A DNA stretch of 64,000 nt from Afipia sp049747295 (GTDB taxonomy: Bacteria; Pseudomonadota; Alphaproteobacteria; Rhizobiales; Xanthobacteraceae). Of this stretch, positions 52,714 through 61,089 are shown piece after piece. Where the stretch lies: the NCBI RefSeq assembly GCF_049747295.1, contig NZ_JBMHJM010000001.1, positions 2,852,001 through 2,916,000 on the forward strand, given 5' to 3'. Within the stretch, counting starts at the first letter, position 1. Each line of letters starts with the position of its first letter. The notes beneath the pieces were generated by a model. It saw nothing but the letters and a program-made list of their open reading frames with translations. It was not told the DNA's origin and did not search any database. The position numbers were made by a program, and so were the translations under genes.

Positions 52714-54477
52714 TTACGCCGCCCGCGTTGCAAGCCGTCCAACTTCGCGATCCACCATTTTGCGGTACGCGCCGTTCCGCGACAGCAGGATTTCCGGCGG
52801 ACCGTCTTCGATCAACTGTCCATCTTTCATGACAAGAATTCGATCGAAGTTGCGCAACGTCGACAGGCGATGTGCGATCGCAATGACCGTTCGTCCTTCC
52901 ATCAAGTGAGCCAAGGCATCGCGAATGGCCTCCTCGACTTCGGTGTCGAGTGCGGACGTTGCCTCATCCAGAACCAGGATCGGCGCGTTCTTGAGGAATG
53001 CCCTGGCGATGGAGATTCGTTGCCGCTGTCCCCCTGAGAGTTTCAATCCCCTGTCGCCGACGATTGTCTCGAACCCAAGAGGCAATTTCGAGATGAAGGA
53101 ACTGCAGCGTGCTGCTTCCGCTGCTTGGGCAACCTCTTCGTCGGTGGCCTCGGGGCGCCCGTACCGGATGTTCTCGAGCAACGAGCGATTGAACAGCGCC
53201 GTGTCCTGCGGAACAGTCGAAATGGCCTGCCGCAAACTGTTCTGCGTCACATGAGCAACATCCTGTCCGTCGATCAGGATGCGGCCGCCGTCCACGTCAT
53301 AGAAGCGCTGGAGCAGCGTGACGAGCGTCGACTTGCCGCCGCCCGACGGACCGATCAAGCCCACACGTTCACCAGGCTGGATATTCAGGCTGAGGTCTTT
53401 GAAGACATGTCTGCCGCCAGGATACTGGAATTTGACACGCTCGAAGGCGACCGCGGCGCCCTTGTGAACGAGAGGGACAGCTTCGGGCATGTCGCGCAGC
53501 TGATGCGGCACCAGCAGCGTCGACAAAGATTCTGAAAGGCGCGCCATGTGCTGTGTGACATCGACAAGAGCGACGGCAAGATCACGTGTTGCACTCAATA
53601 TCGAGATGCCCAGTGTGCACACGAGGATGACATCGCCGGCACTGATGCGGTGCTGCTGCCAAAGGCTGATGGCCCAAGCGAGCATCGTGAGTGTCAGGAC
53701 GACAGTGACCAGCGCATGCCCCAGGCGCAGTTTTTCAAGATAAAGCAGGCTCCGCCGGCGGGCGTGCAATTCGCGATCGACCGTTTGATCGAAGCGGAAG
53801 TGTTCGCGCACCATGCCGCTGAAGGCTTTGACCAGCGCCATATTGCCCACCACATCCACCATTTCGCCATCGACGCGAGCCGCCTTTCGGGCGAAATCGT
53901 GGTGCAGCGGCCTCCCCCTCGCGGCAAACTTGAACATCACGACAACGGCGATGGCTGCGACGACCATAAGCGTTATGGCCATCACCCAATTCACTGTCAG
54001 AAGGAATGTAATGGAGGCGGCTGTCGCAAGGCAGGGCGGCAGCACGTTCCAGAAAAACATGTTCTCGACGGTAAATACGGCGTTTGACGTCGCCGTGACG
54101 CGGCTTGTCAGGACGCCCGGCAGGCGGTTCGAAAAGAAGCTTGGCGAATGATCGGTAATGTGCCGGAACAAATCGCGGCGCAAATCACCGGTGACGTGAA
54201 CAAATGTATAGCTCCCGGTCCAGCTCGCCACGCGCCACGAGAAATTGTCGGCAGCGATCAGCGACACCAGAAATAGGAAAGCAGTCCAAGGTGCGTTGAC
54301 GTCCGGCCCGGCGGTCAGCGCATCGACGAGCAGCTTCACGCCATATTGGGTGCTGACGGAACATGCCACTGCAGTGAGCACCGCGCCTAGAATAAGGGCA
54401 TGGGATAGTTTGCGGCGAGCGACGTAGCGGAGCAGAAACGCTTTCGGTCGATCGGCAAAACCACAAAGATCGCTCAT
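52714..54477 (-). CDS. ABC exporter, fused permease and ATPase
   Basis: Half-transporter of 587 aa that should act as a homodimer. Six membrane helices occupy about residues 25-310. The ATPase follows with Walker A GPSGGGKST at 376-384, signature LSGGQRQRISIARAF near 480, and Walker B ILVLDEATSALD near 500. It belongs to the MsbA/lipid and multidrug exporter type; no substrate can be deduced. It is transcribed divergently from the GT4 gene. Confidence 0.93.
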   Translation of the reverse strand: MSDLCGFADRPKAFLLRYVARRKLSHALILGAVLTAVACSVSTQYGVKLLVDALTAGPDVNAPWTAFLFLVSLIAADNFSWRVASWTGSYTFVHVTGDLRRDLFRHITDHSPSFFSNRLPGVLTSRVTATSNAVFTVENMFFWNVLPPCLATAASITFLLTVNWVMAITLMVVAAIAVVVMFKFAARGRPLHHDFARKAARVDGEMVDVVGNMALVKAFSGMVREHFRFDQTVDRELHARRRSLLYLEKLRLGHALVTVVLTLTMLAWAISLWQQHRISAGDVILVCTLGISILSATRDLAVALVDVTQHMARLSESLSTLLVPHQLRDMPEAVPLVHKGAAVAFERVKFQYPGGRHVFKDLSLNIQPGERVGLIGPSGGGKSTLVTLLQRFYDVDGGRILIDGQDVAHVTQNSLRQAISTVPQDTALFNRSLLENIRYGRPEATDEEVAQAAEAARCSSFISKLPLGFETIVGDRGLKLSGGQRQRISIARAFLKNAPILVLDEATSALDTEVEEAIRDALAHLMEGRTVIAIAHRLSTLRNFDRILVMKDGQLIEDGPPEILLSRNGAYRKMVDREVGRLATRAA

Positions 54478-54674
54478 GCACTGGCCTTCTTCACGTGATG
54501 CTCCGAAGTGGCGTCACAATGGAACACCAATTCGTTTTTCCTATTGTCTAATGTCGAAGGGAACGGCCGGTTCCAATATCCGCACGTCCTTTTGACACAC
54601 TCAATGTGTTCGAATGTTTCACCGACGAGTTGTCAATCCTGTGACCGTCTCACCGCCTTAATGGAGGTACTTAA

Positions 54675-55739
54675 ATGCGTATCGCGCAAATCTCGCCGTT
54701 GACGGAAGCCGTGCCACCCAAGCTTTACGGCGGTACTGAACGGGTGATCTCATGGCTGACGGAAGAATTGGTGTCGCTTGGTCACGATGTGACGCTGTTC
54801 GCAAGCGGTGATTCTCTCACATCCGCAACGCTGGCGCCGATGTGGCCGCGTGCGCTTCGGTTGGATGGATCCGTGCGCGATCCAAACGCGCTGCACATGA
54901 TGATGATCGAGCAGGTTTACCGGCGCGCGGATGAATTCGACATTCTGCATTTTCATCTGGACTACTATCCGTTCTCGCTGATGTCCCGTCAGCGAATACC
55001 TTTCATTACCACGCTGCATGGCCGGCTTGATCTGCCTGAACATCAGCCGGTGTTCGATACATTCCCATCGATTCCCCTGGTGTCGATTTCGAATTCGCAG
55101 CGGCGGCCAATTCATAAGGCGGACTGGGTCGACACGGTCTACCACGGACTGCCGAAGCAACTTCTTGCGCCGAAATCGAAAACTCCGACCTATCTGGCAT
55201 TTTTGGGACGGATCTCGCCGGAGAAGCGGGTCGATCGCGCCATTCACATTGCCGAGCGATGCGGACTACCGCTCAAGATAGCTGCCAAGGTCGACCCTGC
55301 GGATATCGACTACTTTAATGCGGATATTCGCCCACTTCTCGAAAAGCCCCATGTCGAATTTGTTGGTGAGATTTCGGATGCCGAGAAGTCCGATTTTCTA
55401 AGCGCTGCGGTCGCGTTGATTGTTCCGATCGATTGGCCGGAGCCGTTTGGTCTCGTCATGATTGAAGCCATGGCCTGTGGAACGCCGGTCGTCGCCTACA
55501 ACAGAGGTGCAGCACCCGAGATCGTCGAGGACGGGGTGACGGGGTTCGTCGTCGAAGACGAGACAAGCGCGGTTGGAGCAATCAAGAACATCGGATTGAT
55601 CTCCCGCACCAAGGTGCGCGAACAATTCGAGCAACGGTTTACCGCGAAGCGCATGGCACTGGACTACCTGACCGCCTACAGAAAAGTTGCTCAGGCGGAT
55701 GAAGGACGTCAATCGAAGCCGCGGCTTGTGGCGGGGTGA
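54675..55739 (+). CDS. GT4 family glycosyltransferase
   Basis: GT-B fold enzyme of 354 aa. The N-terminus MRIAQISPLTEAVPPKLYGG and the donor-binding C-terminal part with FLGRISPEKRVDRAIHIAER and PEPFGLVMIEAMACGTPVVA (E-x7-E motif) are typical of GT4. A GGAGG site precedes the ATG. Related genes in this group lie beside alpha-glucan enzymes, as here, and may act on trehalose, glycogen or a surface glycan; the acceptor is unknown. Confidence 0.9.
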   Translation: MRIAQISPLTEAVPPKLYGGTERVISWLTEELVSLGHDVTLFASGDSLTSATLAPMWPRALRLDGSVRDPNALHMMMIEQVYRRADEFDILHFHLDYYPFSLMSRQRIPFITTLHGRLDLPEHQPVFDTFPSIPLVSISNSQRRPIHKADWVDTVYHGLPKQLLAPKSKTPTYLAFLGRISPEKRVDRAIHIAERCGLPLKIAAKVDPADIDYFNADIRPLLEKPHVEFVGEISDAEKSDFLSAAVALIVPIDWPEPFGLVMIEAMACGTPVVAYNRGAAPEIVEDGVTGFVVEDETSAVGAIKNIGLISRTKVREQFEQRFTAKRMALDYLTAYRKVAQADEGRQSKPRLVAG

Positions 55740-55758
55740 GGTCAAGTTCGAATCCCGA

Positions 55759-55787
55759 GCCGGAATGTGGATCAATCACGTTCCGGC
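55759..55787. terminator. Possible terminator between GT4 and MFS genes
   Basis: An 11-bp stem with one G-T wobble (GCCGGAATGTG at 55759-55769 with CACGTTCCGGC at 55777-55787). It overlaps the stop codon of the minus-strand MFS gene and has only a short T tract, so its role as a terminator for the GT4 transcript is tentative. Confidence 0.4.
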
Positions 55788-57031
55788 CGGGTTTCCGGCA
55801 TCAAGAGCCATACGGCCAGGAGGCCGATGGCTGCAATCAAGCCCAGCGTGAGGAACGTCACGTAGCTGCTAAATCGATCCGATAAAAATCCCGCCAAGGT
55901 CGTGCTGATTGCGGCGCCGATTCCCATAGCGCATCCGACAAGTCCCTGGGTCAGGTTGAACCGGCCTGTCTCGCGGGTGATGTCGGCCAGCGTCAACGGC
56001 ACCAGGACCCCGAGCGCCGCGGCGGAAATGCCGTCCAGGATTTGCACGACGACAATCAGCTGTGATGGCGTCACCGCAGCAAACAGGATTCCGCGGATCA
56101 TCAGGGCAGCAAAGCCGATCAGCAGAAGCGGGCGTCGCCCCCAGGTCTGGGATTTCCGGCCAACGGCGGGAGAAACAATCGCAACGACGAATTGAGGCAC
56201 CACCATCGCCACTGCGATGAGGGCTGCCGACGATTGGCTCGATCGCAGCGTCAGCATGCTTGCGACCAGCGGTAACATGGCAGCATTGGCGAGATGGAAT
56301 AACATCACGCAGAACGCAAATATCACCAATGTCCGATTGGTGAGCAGCTGAAGAATGACTGACAGATTGAGCGGTTGTTTTTGCGCGCCGCCGTGGGCTC
56401 TTTCCGCATCAATCTCCTGCGCATTGATTTGAAAGAGGGCGATCAGCGCCGGAAGAATAAAGGCGGCGGTGACGTAAAACACTGCCTGATTTGAAATATA
56501 GTATCCGGTTATTCCCATACCCGCGGCCGCGAGCCCTGTGCCCACCGAGGCAAAGGATGCGTTTCGGCCCAGGCGTTCGCCAATTTCCGTTCTGCGCACG
56601 AGCCCAAGGCTCAGAGCCGCAATCGCAGGGCCGAGCACGCAACTTGCGCTGGCTTGCAGAATTCTGGACATCAGAACGACGGGAAAAATCGGCCACAGCG
56701 CCAGCATGAGGGCGCTGATTCCGATGATGAAGACCGATATGCCGGCGGCTAGCCTGGGAGATCGGATCGCATCCAGGATTGCTCCTCCTGGAATCTGGCC
56801 GAACAGGGCGATGAGACCGCCCACGGTCAGGATGAGACCGATATCGGTTTGCGTCCATTTCTGAGCGGTCAGATACACCGCGACGAACGGTCCAAATCCC
56901 GTTTGAACGTCGGCAACAAAGAAGACGAACCAATCCAGACCGCGCCGACTCGTCGGCGAAGCACCGGATTTTTTCATATCCCTGCCGGCGCCTGCCTCGC
57001 CGGCGGGATGGGGTTTGCTTTTATCATCCAT
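55772..57031 (-). CDS. MFS transporter
   Basis: Twelve-helix secondary transporter of 419 aa. Helix-loop patterns such as QTDIGLILTVGGLIALFGQIPGG-like after the first domain start and RPLLLIGFAALMIRG in the second half are typical of the major facilitator superfamily. The substrate is unknown; drug or sugar efflux is common in such branches. It lies 21 nt downstream of the PRC-barrel gene on the same strand and probably shares its transcript. Confidence 0.88.
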   Translation of the reverse strand: MDDKSKPHPAGEAGAGRDMKKSGASPTSRRGLDWFVFFVADVQTGFGPFVAVYLTAQKWTQTDIGLILTVGGLIALFGQIPGGAILDAIRSPRLAAGISVFIIGISALMLALWPIFPVVLMSRILQASASCVLGPAIAALSLGLVRRTEIGERLGRNASFASVGTGLAAAGMGITGYYISNQAVFYVTAAFILPALIALFQINAQEIDAERAHGGAQKQPLNLSVILQLLTNRTLVIFAFCVMLFHLANAAMLPLVASMLTLRSSQSSAALIAVAMVVPQFVVAIVSPAVGRKSQTWGRRPLLLIGFAALMIRGILFAAVTPSQLIVVVQILDGISAAALGVLVPLTLADITRETGRFNLTQGLVGCAMGIGAAISTTLAGFLSDRFSSYVTFLTLGLIAAIGLLAVWLLMPETRPERD

Positions 57032-57052
57032 CCCAATGCCGTTGGCAGGTCG

Positions 57053-57790
57053 CTATTTTGATGGTGGTTCCTTCGCTGCCGGATTGGCGGCGTTTGACGT
57101 GGTCGGTGGTGCCGCTGCCGCTGCCGGTGCGGATGGGGGCGGGCTCGCCGCAGGGGCGGGCTGAGGTGGGCTGGCCGGTTGCTGCCCAAGAACGACGATC
57201 TGTTCTCCCGCCTTATAGACAGGGGCGACCCGAAGTTGATCCTTGCTGAGGTCGACAATCACGGCATCGGTCTTTCCCTCAGTCGGAAATCGTATCGCCT
57301 TCCAGTCAACGGCGATCTGGCGATTGCCGACGCCAAGGAATCCGCCAAAGTCGACGATGGCAGCGCGAACCTGACCTGTTTTATCGGCAATGATGTCGAT
57401 GATCCGACCCATGTCATCGCCGGTGGTACTGCGGACCTTTTTTCCAAGAATGCTTTCGACTTGCTGGCCGTTGAGCACCATGGCCGGTGTTTCAGCTGGC
57501 GTTGCTTTGGGTGGTGGTGCTTGTGCTGCTGGCGGCGGAGCGGGTGCCGGCGCCGCTGGCGGAGGGGCTGGCGTGGGGGCAGCCGGTGGCGTGACTGGAG
57601 CTTGTGAGGAAACATTCGCCGGTTGCGATGTCTCCGCTGGAACCTGTTGAGCCTGCGTAAAATTCGCGTCCCCTGCGACGACCGGACGGGTGATGACGGA
57701 TGCGCCTATGATCGCCAGCACGAGCACGGGGGGGCGTAATAACGTTTCGTGAACGCGGAGTGGGCGTCGAGTTCGTTGGCTGTGATGCAT
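57053..57790 (-). CDS. PRC-barrel domain protein, exported
   Basis: Protein of 245 aa. After an N-terminal hydrophobic segment (LLRPPVLVLAIIGASVITRP) comes a long Pro/Ala-rich linker, then a PRC-barrel domain (QQVESILGKKVRSTTGDDMG, RIIDIIADKTGQVRAAIVDF, VDWKAIRF), and a second Pro/Ala-rich tail. AAAGGAG precedes the ATG at 57790. PRC-barrels often bind ligands or proteins. Its role with the following MFS gene is unknown. Confidence 0.82.
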   Translation of the reverse strand: MHHSQRTRRPLRVHETLLRPPVLVLAIIGASVITRPVVAGDANFTQAQQVPAETSQPANVSSQAPVTPPAAPTPAPPPAAPAPAPPPAAQAPPPKATPAETPAMVLNGQQVESILGKKVRSTTGDDMGRIIDIIADKTGQVRAAIVDFGGFLGVGNRQIAVDWKAIRFPTEGKTDAVIVDLSKDQLRVAPVYKAGEQIVVLGQQPASPPQPAPAASPPPSAPAAAAAPPTTSNAANPAAKEPPSK

Positions 57791-58131
57791 GGACGCTCCT
57801 TTGATCTGCGGTGGCGACACACTTCGGGCAAAAATGGGATTGAGAATTGCCCGATGCCGAGAGTGATCGCGCGCCGCCGCTAAGGTTCTGGGAAACGTTC
57901 GAAAGTCAGCCTCCACGAGGCTGGGGGCAACGCAGTTCGAACGTTTCGCAAGAACCCGGCGACGATGAGGCAGACGGTCTTGAGCAGATGGTCTTGGGGT
58001 CGATGCCAAGACGTCGGAAATTCGGCCATTCGCTCTCATCGAGCATGGATTTGCTGATAGAGGGAACCGGCTATCTCTGAATGCGTTCCATGTGACCCAA
58101 AGAAAACAACACGCTTTCGAAAGGTGGTCCT
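57791..58131. other. Divergent intergenic region with a long hairpin
   Basis: About 340 nt between the PRC-barrel gene and the debranching-enzyme gene, which diverge. Apart from the three-tier hairpin at 57875-57961, no feature is supported. The promoters for both directions must lie here. Confidence 0.5.
57875..57961. repeat. Three-tier palindromic hairpin
   Basis: Stacked stems: CGCCG/CGGCG (57875-57879 with 57957-57961), GGTTCT/AGAACC (57884-57889 with 57951-57956), and a perfect 12-bp GAAACGTTCGAA/TTCGAACGTTTC (57892-57903 with 57936-57947). A small hairpin CAGCCT/AGGCTG sits in the apical loop. The architecture is like the CTAG hairpins elsewhere in the window, but without CTAG ends or a partner. 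Confidence 0.8.
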
Positions 58132-60333
58132 TTGGTTGTTCCATCCCCTGCGGTGCGAAGCATCACCCCTCCACAAGAAACTCCTTTCTATATCCCGGCG
58201 GTCGGGTCTACCTCGCGCCCGCGCCGAACGCTGAAAGCGAACGACACATTCGCGGTGGTCGATAGTCACGGTGATATCGGGGCATCGTCGGGCGATCCGG
58301 ATGGAATTTTCAATAACGATACGCGATATCTCTCGCGCCTCGAATTGACGATCAACGATCTCGAACCGCTGTTGCTCGGATCGAACGTTCGCGACGACAA
58401 CACGATGTTGACGGTCGATCTGACGAATCCGGATGTCTATGTCCGGGATCGCCTCGTCCTGCCGAAGGATACCGTTCATATCGTGCGGACGAGTTTCGTC
58501 TGGCAGGAGAATTTCTACACGCGCTTCAGCATTCGCAATCATGGGATCCAACGGATCACGCTGTCCCTGTCGTTCGCCTTTTCGAATGACTTTGCGGACA
58601 TTTTCGAGGTGAGAGGGATGCGCCGCGCGAAGCGCGGCAGGCAACGTGCGGCAATCGCGGAGGGAAACGACGTCTACTTATTCTATGAGGGGCTGGACGG
58701 CATCGAGCGGAGCACATCGCTGCGCTTTGATCCGCAGCCGGATCAAATAGGTGCAAGCCAAGCGCAGTACAGCCTGACGCTGGCGCCGCATGAACGCCGG
58801 TCGATTTTTCTGAGCGTGAAGTGCAACGGAAAACCTGGCGATCCTCCGGCACATTTCTTCAAGGGTATGGCGCTCGCATCCAGAGCATTCCGGAAAGATA
58901 GGAGCGAGGCAATCGCGATTGGAACGTCGAGCGACGTGTTCAATCAGATCCTTGCCCGGTCGCTCAGTGATCTGCGCATGCTGACCACGGAGACAGTGAA
59001 CGGTAATTATCCTTACGCCGGAATTCCCTGGTATTCGACCACGTTCGGACGTGACGGAATAATCACGGCACTGCAGATGCTGTGGTGTATGCCGCGTCTT
59101 GCTCGCGGGGTGCTGGCGCGATTGGCTGCGCTTCAGGCAAAAACCGTCGATCCGCTGAACGATGCGGAGCCCGGAAAGATTTTGCACGAGATGCGCAATG
59201 GAGAGATGGCTCGTCTGCGGGAAGTCCCGTTCGGTCTTTATTACGGAAGTGTCGACGCCACACCGCTTTTCGTCCTGCTTGCCGGGGAGTATTTCGGACG
59301 AACCGGAGATGCGCAGACCATTCGGACCTTATGGCCGAATATCGAGGCCGCGCTGGCATGGATCGACGGTCACTCGGCGCTGGACGGCGATGGATTTCTC
59401 CGCCATTCCCGCGACAATAAGGAGGGGCTGGCCAACCAGGGATGGAAGGACTCGTTTGACTCCGTATTCCATGCGGATGGACGGCTGGCTGAAGGCTCCA
59501 TCGCACTCGCTGAAGTCCAAGCCTATGTGTACGCCGCGAAGCGTTCGATCGCGAAAGCGGCGCGTCACCTCGGCTTTTCCGAACTCGCTGCCCAGCTTGA
59601 GAGTGATGCGGAAGAACTGTTCTTGCGCTTCGAAAAAGCTTTCTGGTGCGAGGACATCGGTACCTACGTGATCGCGCTGGATGGTGACGGAGAGCCCTGC
59701 AAGGTGCGCACATCCAACGCGGGGCATGTCCTGTTCGGCGGGCTGGCTGCGCCGGACCGAGCCAAGCGCGTCGTCGACGGATTGATGTCGCCGCGGTTTT
59801 TCTCCGGCTGGGGAATCCGGACCGTGGCTGCCGGTGAAAGCCGCTACAATCCCATGTCCTATCATAACGGGTCGATCTGGCCGCATGACAATTCCCTCAT
59901 CGCGGTCGGGATGGCGCGCTATGGCCTCAAGACTGCGGCATGCGATGTCTTTGAGGCAATCAGTGGCGCTGCGTCCTATATGGATTTTCGCCGGCTACCT
60001 GAGCTGTTCTGCGGCTTTCGGCGACAGAAGAGCCAGGGTCCGACGCTTTATCCGGTAGCGTGTTCACCGCAGGCATGGGCCAGTGGAGCGCCGTTCGCGA
60101 TGCTGCAAGCGTGTATCGGCCTCGAATTCCAGCCGGAGCTCAATCGTATCCGCCTGACCGATCCGATGCTGCCGCCATTTCTGGATATGCTTATCCTTCG
60201 CAACATCGAACTCGGCGAGGCGATGATTGATTTCGCGTTGTACCGCTACGGCGAGAATGTCTCGCTGCAAATTCTGCGTAACCCGAGCGGGCTCGAAGTG
60301 TCCGTCAGTCACCTTCAGGCGCCGAACAGCTGA
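58132..60333 (+). CDS. Glycogen debranching enzyme (amylo-alpha-1,6-glucosidase family)
   Basis: Soluble glycosidase of 733 aa. The N-terminal beta domain begins KANDTFAVVDSHGDIGASSG and contains FNNDTRYLSRLEL. The C-terminal (alpha/alpha)6 barrel has YPYAGIPWYSTTFGRDGIIT, RHSRDNKEGLANQGWKDSFD and YNPMSYHNGSIWPHDNSLIA, typical of the bacterial AGL/GDE_N type. The likely start is TTG at 58132 with AAGGTGG upstream. It fits with the GH15 enzyme downstream in alpha-glucan or trehalose turnover. Confidence 0.9.
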   Translation: MVVPSPAVRSITPPQETPFYIPAVGSTSRPRRTLKANDTFAVVDSHGDIGASSGDPDGIFNNDTRYLSRLELTINDLEPLLLGSNVRDDNTMLTVDLTNPDVYVRDRLVLPKDTVHIVRTSFVWQENFYTRFSIRNHGIQRITLSLSFAFSNDFADIFEVRGMRRAKRGRQRAAIAEGNDVYLFYEGLDGIERSTSLRFDPQPDQIGASQAQYSLTLAPHERRSIFLSVKCNGKPGDPPAHFFKGMALASRAFRKDRSEAIAIGTSSDVFNQILARSLSDLRMLTTETVNGNYPYAGIPWYSTTFGRDGIITALQMLWCMPRLARGVLARLAALQAKTVDPLNDAEPGKILHEMRNGEMARLREVPFGLYYGSVDATPLFVLLAGEYFGRTGDAQTIRTLWPNIEAALAWIDGHSALDGDGFLRHSRDNKEGLANQGWKDSFDSVFHADGRLAEGSIALAEVQAYVYAAKRSIAKAARHLGFSELAAQLESDAEELFLRFEKAFWCEDIGTYVIALDGDGEPCKVRTSNAGHVLFGGLAAPDRAKRVVDGLMSPRFFSGWGIRTVAAGESRYNPMSYHNGSIWPHDNSLIAVGMARYGLKTAACDVFEAISGAASYMDFRRLPELFCGFRRQKSQGPTLYPVACSPQAWASGAPFAMLQACIGLEFQPELNRIRLTDPMLPPFLDMLILRNIELGEAMIDFALYRYGENVSLQILRNPSGLEVSVSHLQAPNS

Positions 60334-60353
60334 CCATGATGACTTGTCTGAGG

Positions 60354-60539
60354 TCACTTGTCCCTGATCATAGGGCTCGGGACCGCAAGGTCTTTTCCGG
60401 TGGTCAGAAGTGGCGATTGCTGGCGATCGCGTGATGTAAAATACACCGCGCTCAAAACGACGACGACGGCCAAGGCTGCAAGAAGCACGGCGGTGCCGCC
60501 GGTGCCTGGCCTGAAGTGACGGTTGATGTCCCCGTTCAT
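60354..60539 (-). CDS. Small single-helix membrane protein, unknown function
   Basis: Protein of 61 aa with one membrane helix (GTAVLLAALAVVVVLSAVYF) and a short polar C-terminus. GGGAGAGG lies before the ATG at 60539, which supports translation. It sits antisense-oriented between two alpha-glucan genes. No family is recognised. Confidence 0.6.
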   Translation of the reverse strand: MNGDINRHFRPGTGGTAVLLAALAVVVVLSAVYFTSRDRQQSPLLTTGKDLAVPSPMIRDK

Positions 60540-60718
60540 TGGCCTCTCCCATGCGCTGGAGTGAGGCTGATTGCTCTTCTTAAGGAGCGCCGCGCTGCTT
60601 CGATCAACCGGTCAAATTGGACTTGGTTCCAAAATGTTAGCCAAGGCCGGTGGCGAGAGCGGATGCTACCGGCACACCCATCCTCTTGCCGGATACATCA
60701 AATGAGGAAGGTCCGAAA

Positions 60719-61021
60719 ATGAGGAAGGCCCGATATCCTTCGGGATGGAACCAACAGCGCTCGGAAAAGATTGTCGGTCAGGAGGCCCGGATGATGCTGG
60801 TAGAACGCTTTTCCCAGGACGGCAACGAGGTAATCGGCGAAGCCTATATGATCGCCGCGAATTATCTCGACAAGGTGGGGGCGCTGCCCAGGAGCTTCGT
60901 CATCCACGAGCCGCTGCTCAATCTGATTCTCAAGCGATTTGAGCAGGGCCATACCAACAGAATCTGGCTCGCGAACAAGGCGATTTCAGAGTATCAAAAG
61001 CATACGATCATCGATGTTTGA
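60719..61021 (+). CDS. Hypothetical small protein
   Basis: Soluble protein of 100 aa, starting MRKARYPSGWNQQRSEKIVG and ending with QKHTIIDV. ATG 60719 follows GAGGAAGG; the frame upstream to 60650 lacks support. It has no Cys and no membrane segment. I do not recognise a family. It lies between the debranching enzyme and GH15 genes in the same direction. Confidence 0.6.
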   Translation: MRKARYPSGWNQQRSEKIVGQEARMMLVERFSQDGNEVIGEAYMIAANYLDKVGALPRSFVIHEPLLNLILKRFEQGHTNRIWLANKAISEYQKHTIIDV

Positions 61022-61089
61022 GTAGCGAGTGGGGACGTTGTTTCACTACGATGCTCATTGTGCAAATCGCATTGTGATCTGCGAGGATC

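Noticed and set aside
52714..54477. ABC exporter as part of a bacteriocin or secretion system
   Set aside because: No peptidase domain, precursor peptide or accessory gene is adjacent; it looks like a stand-alone MsbA-type exporter.
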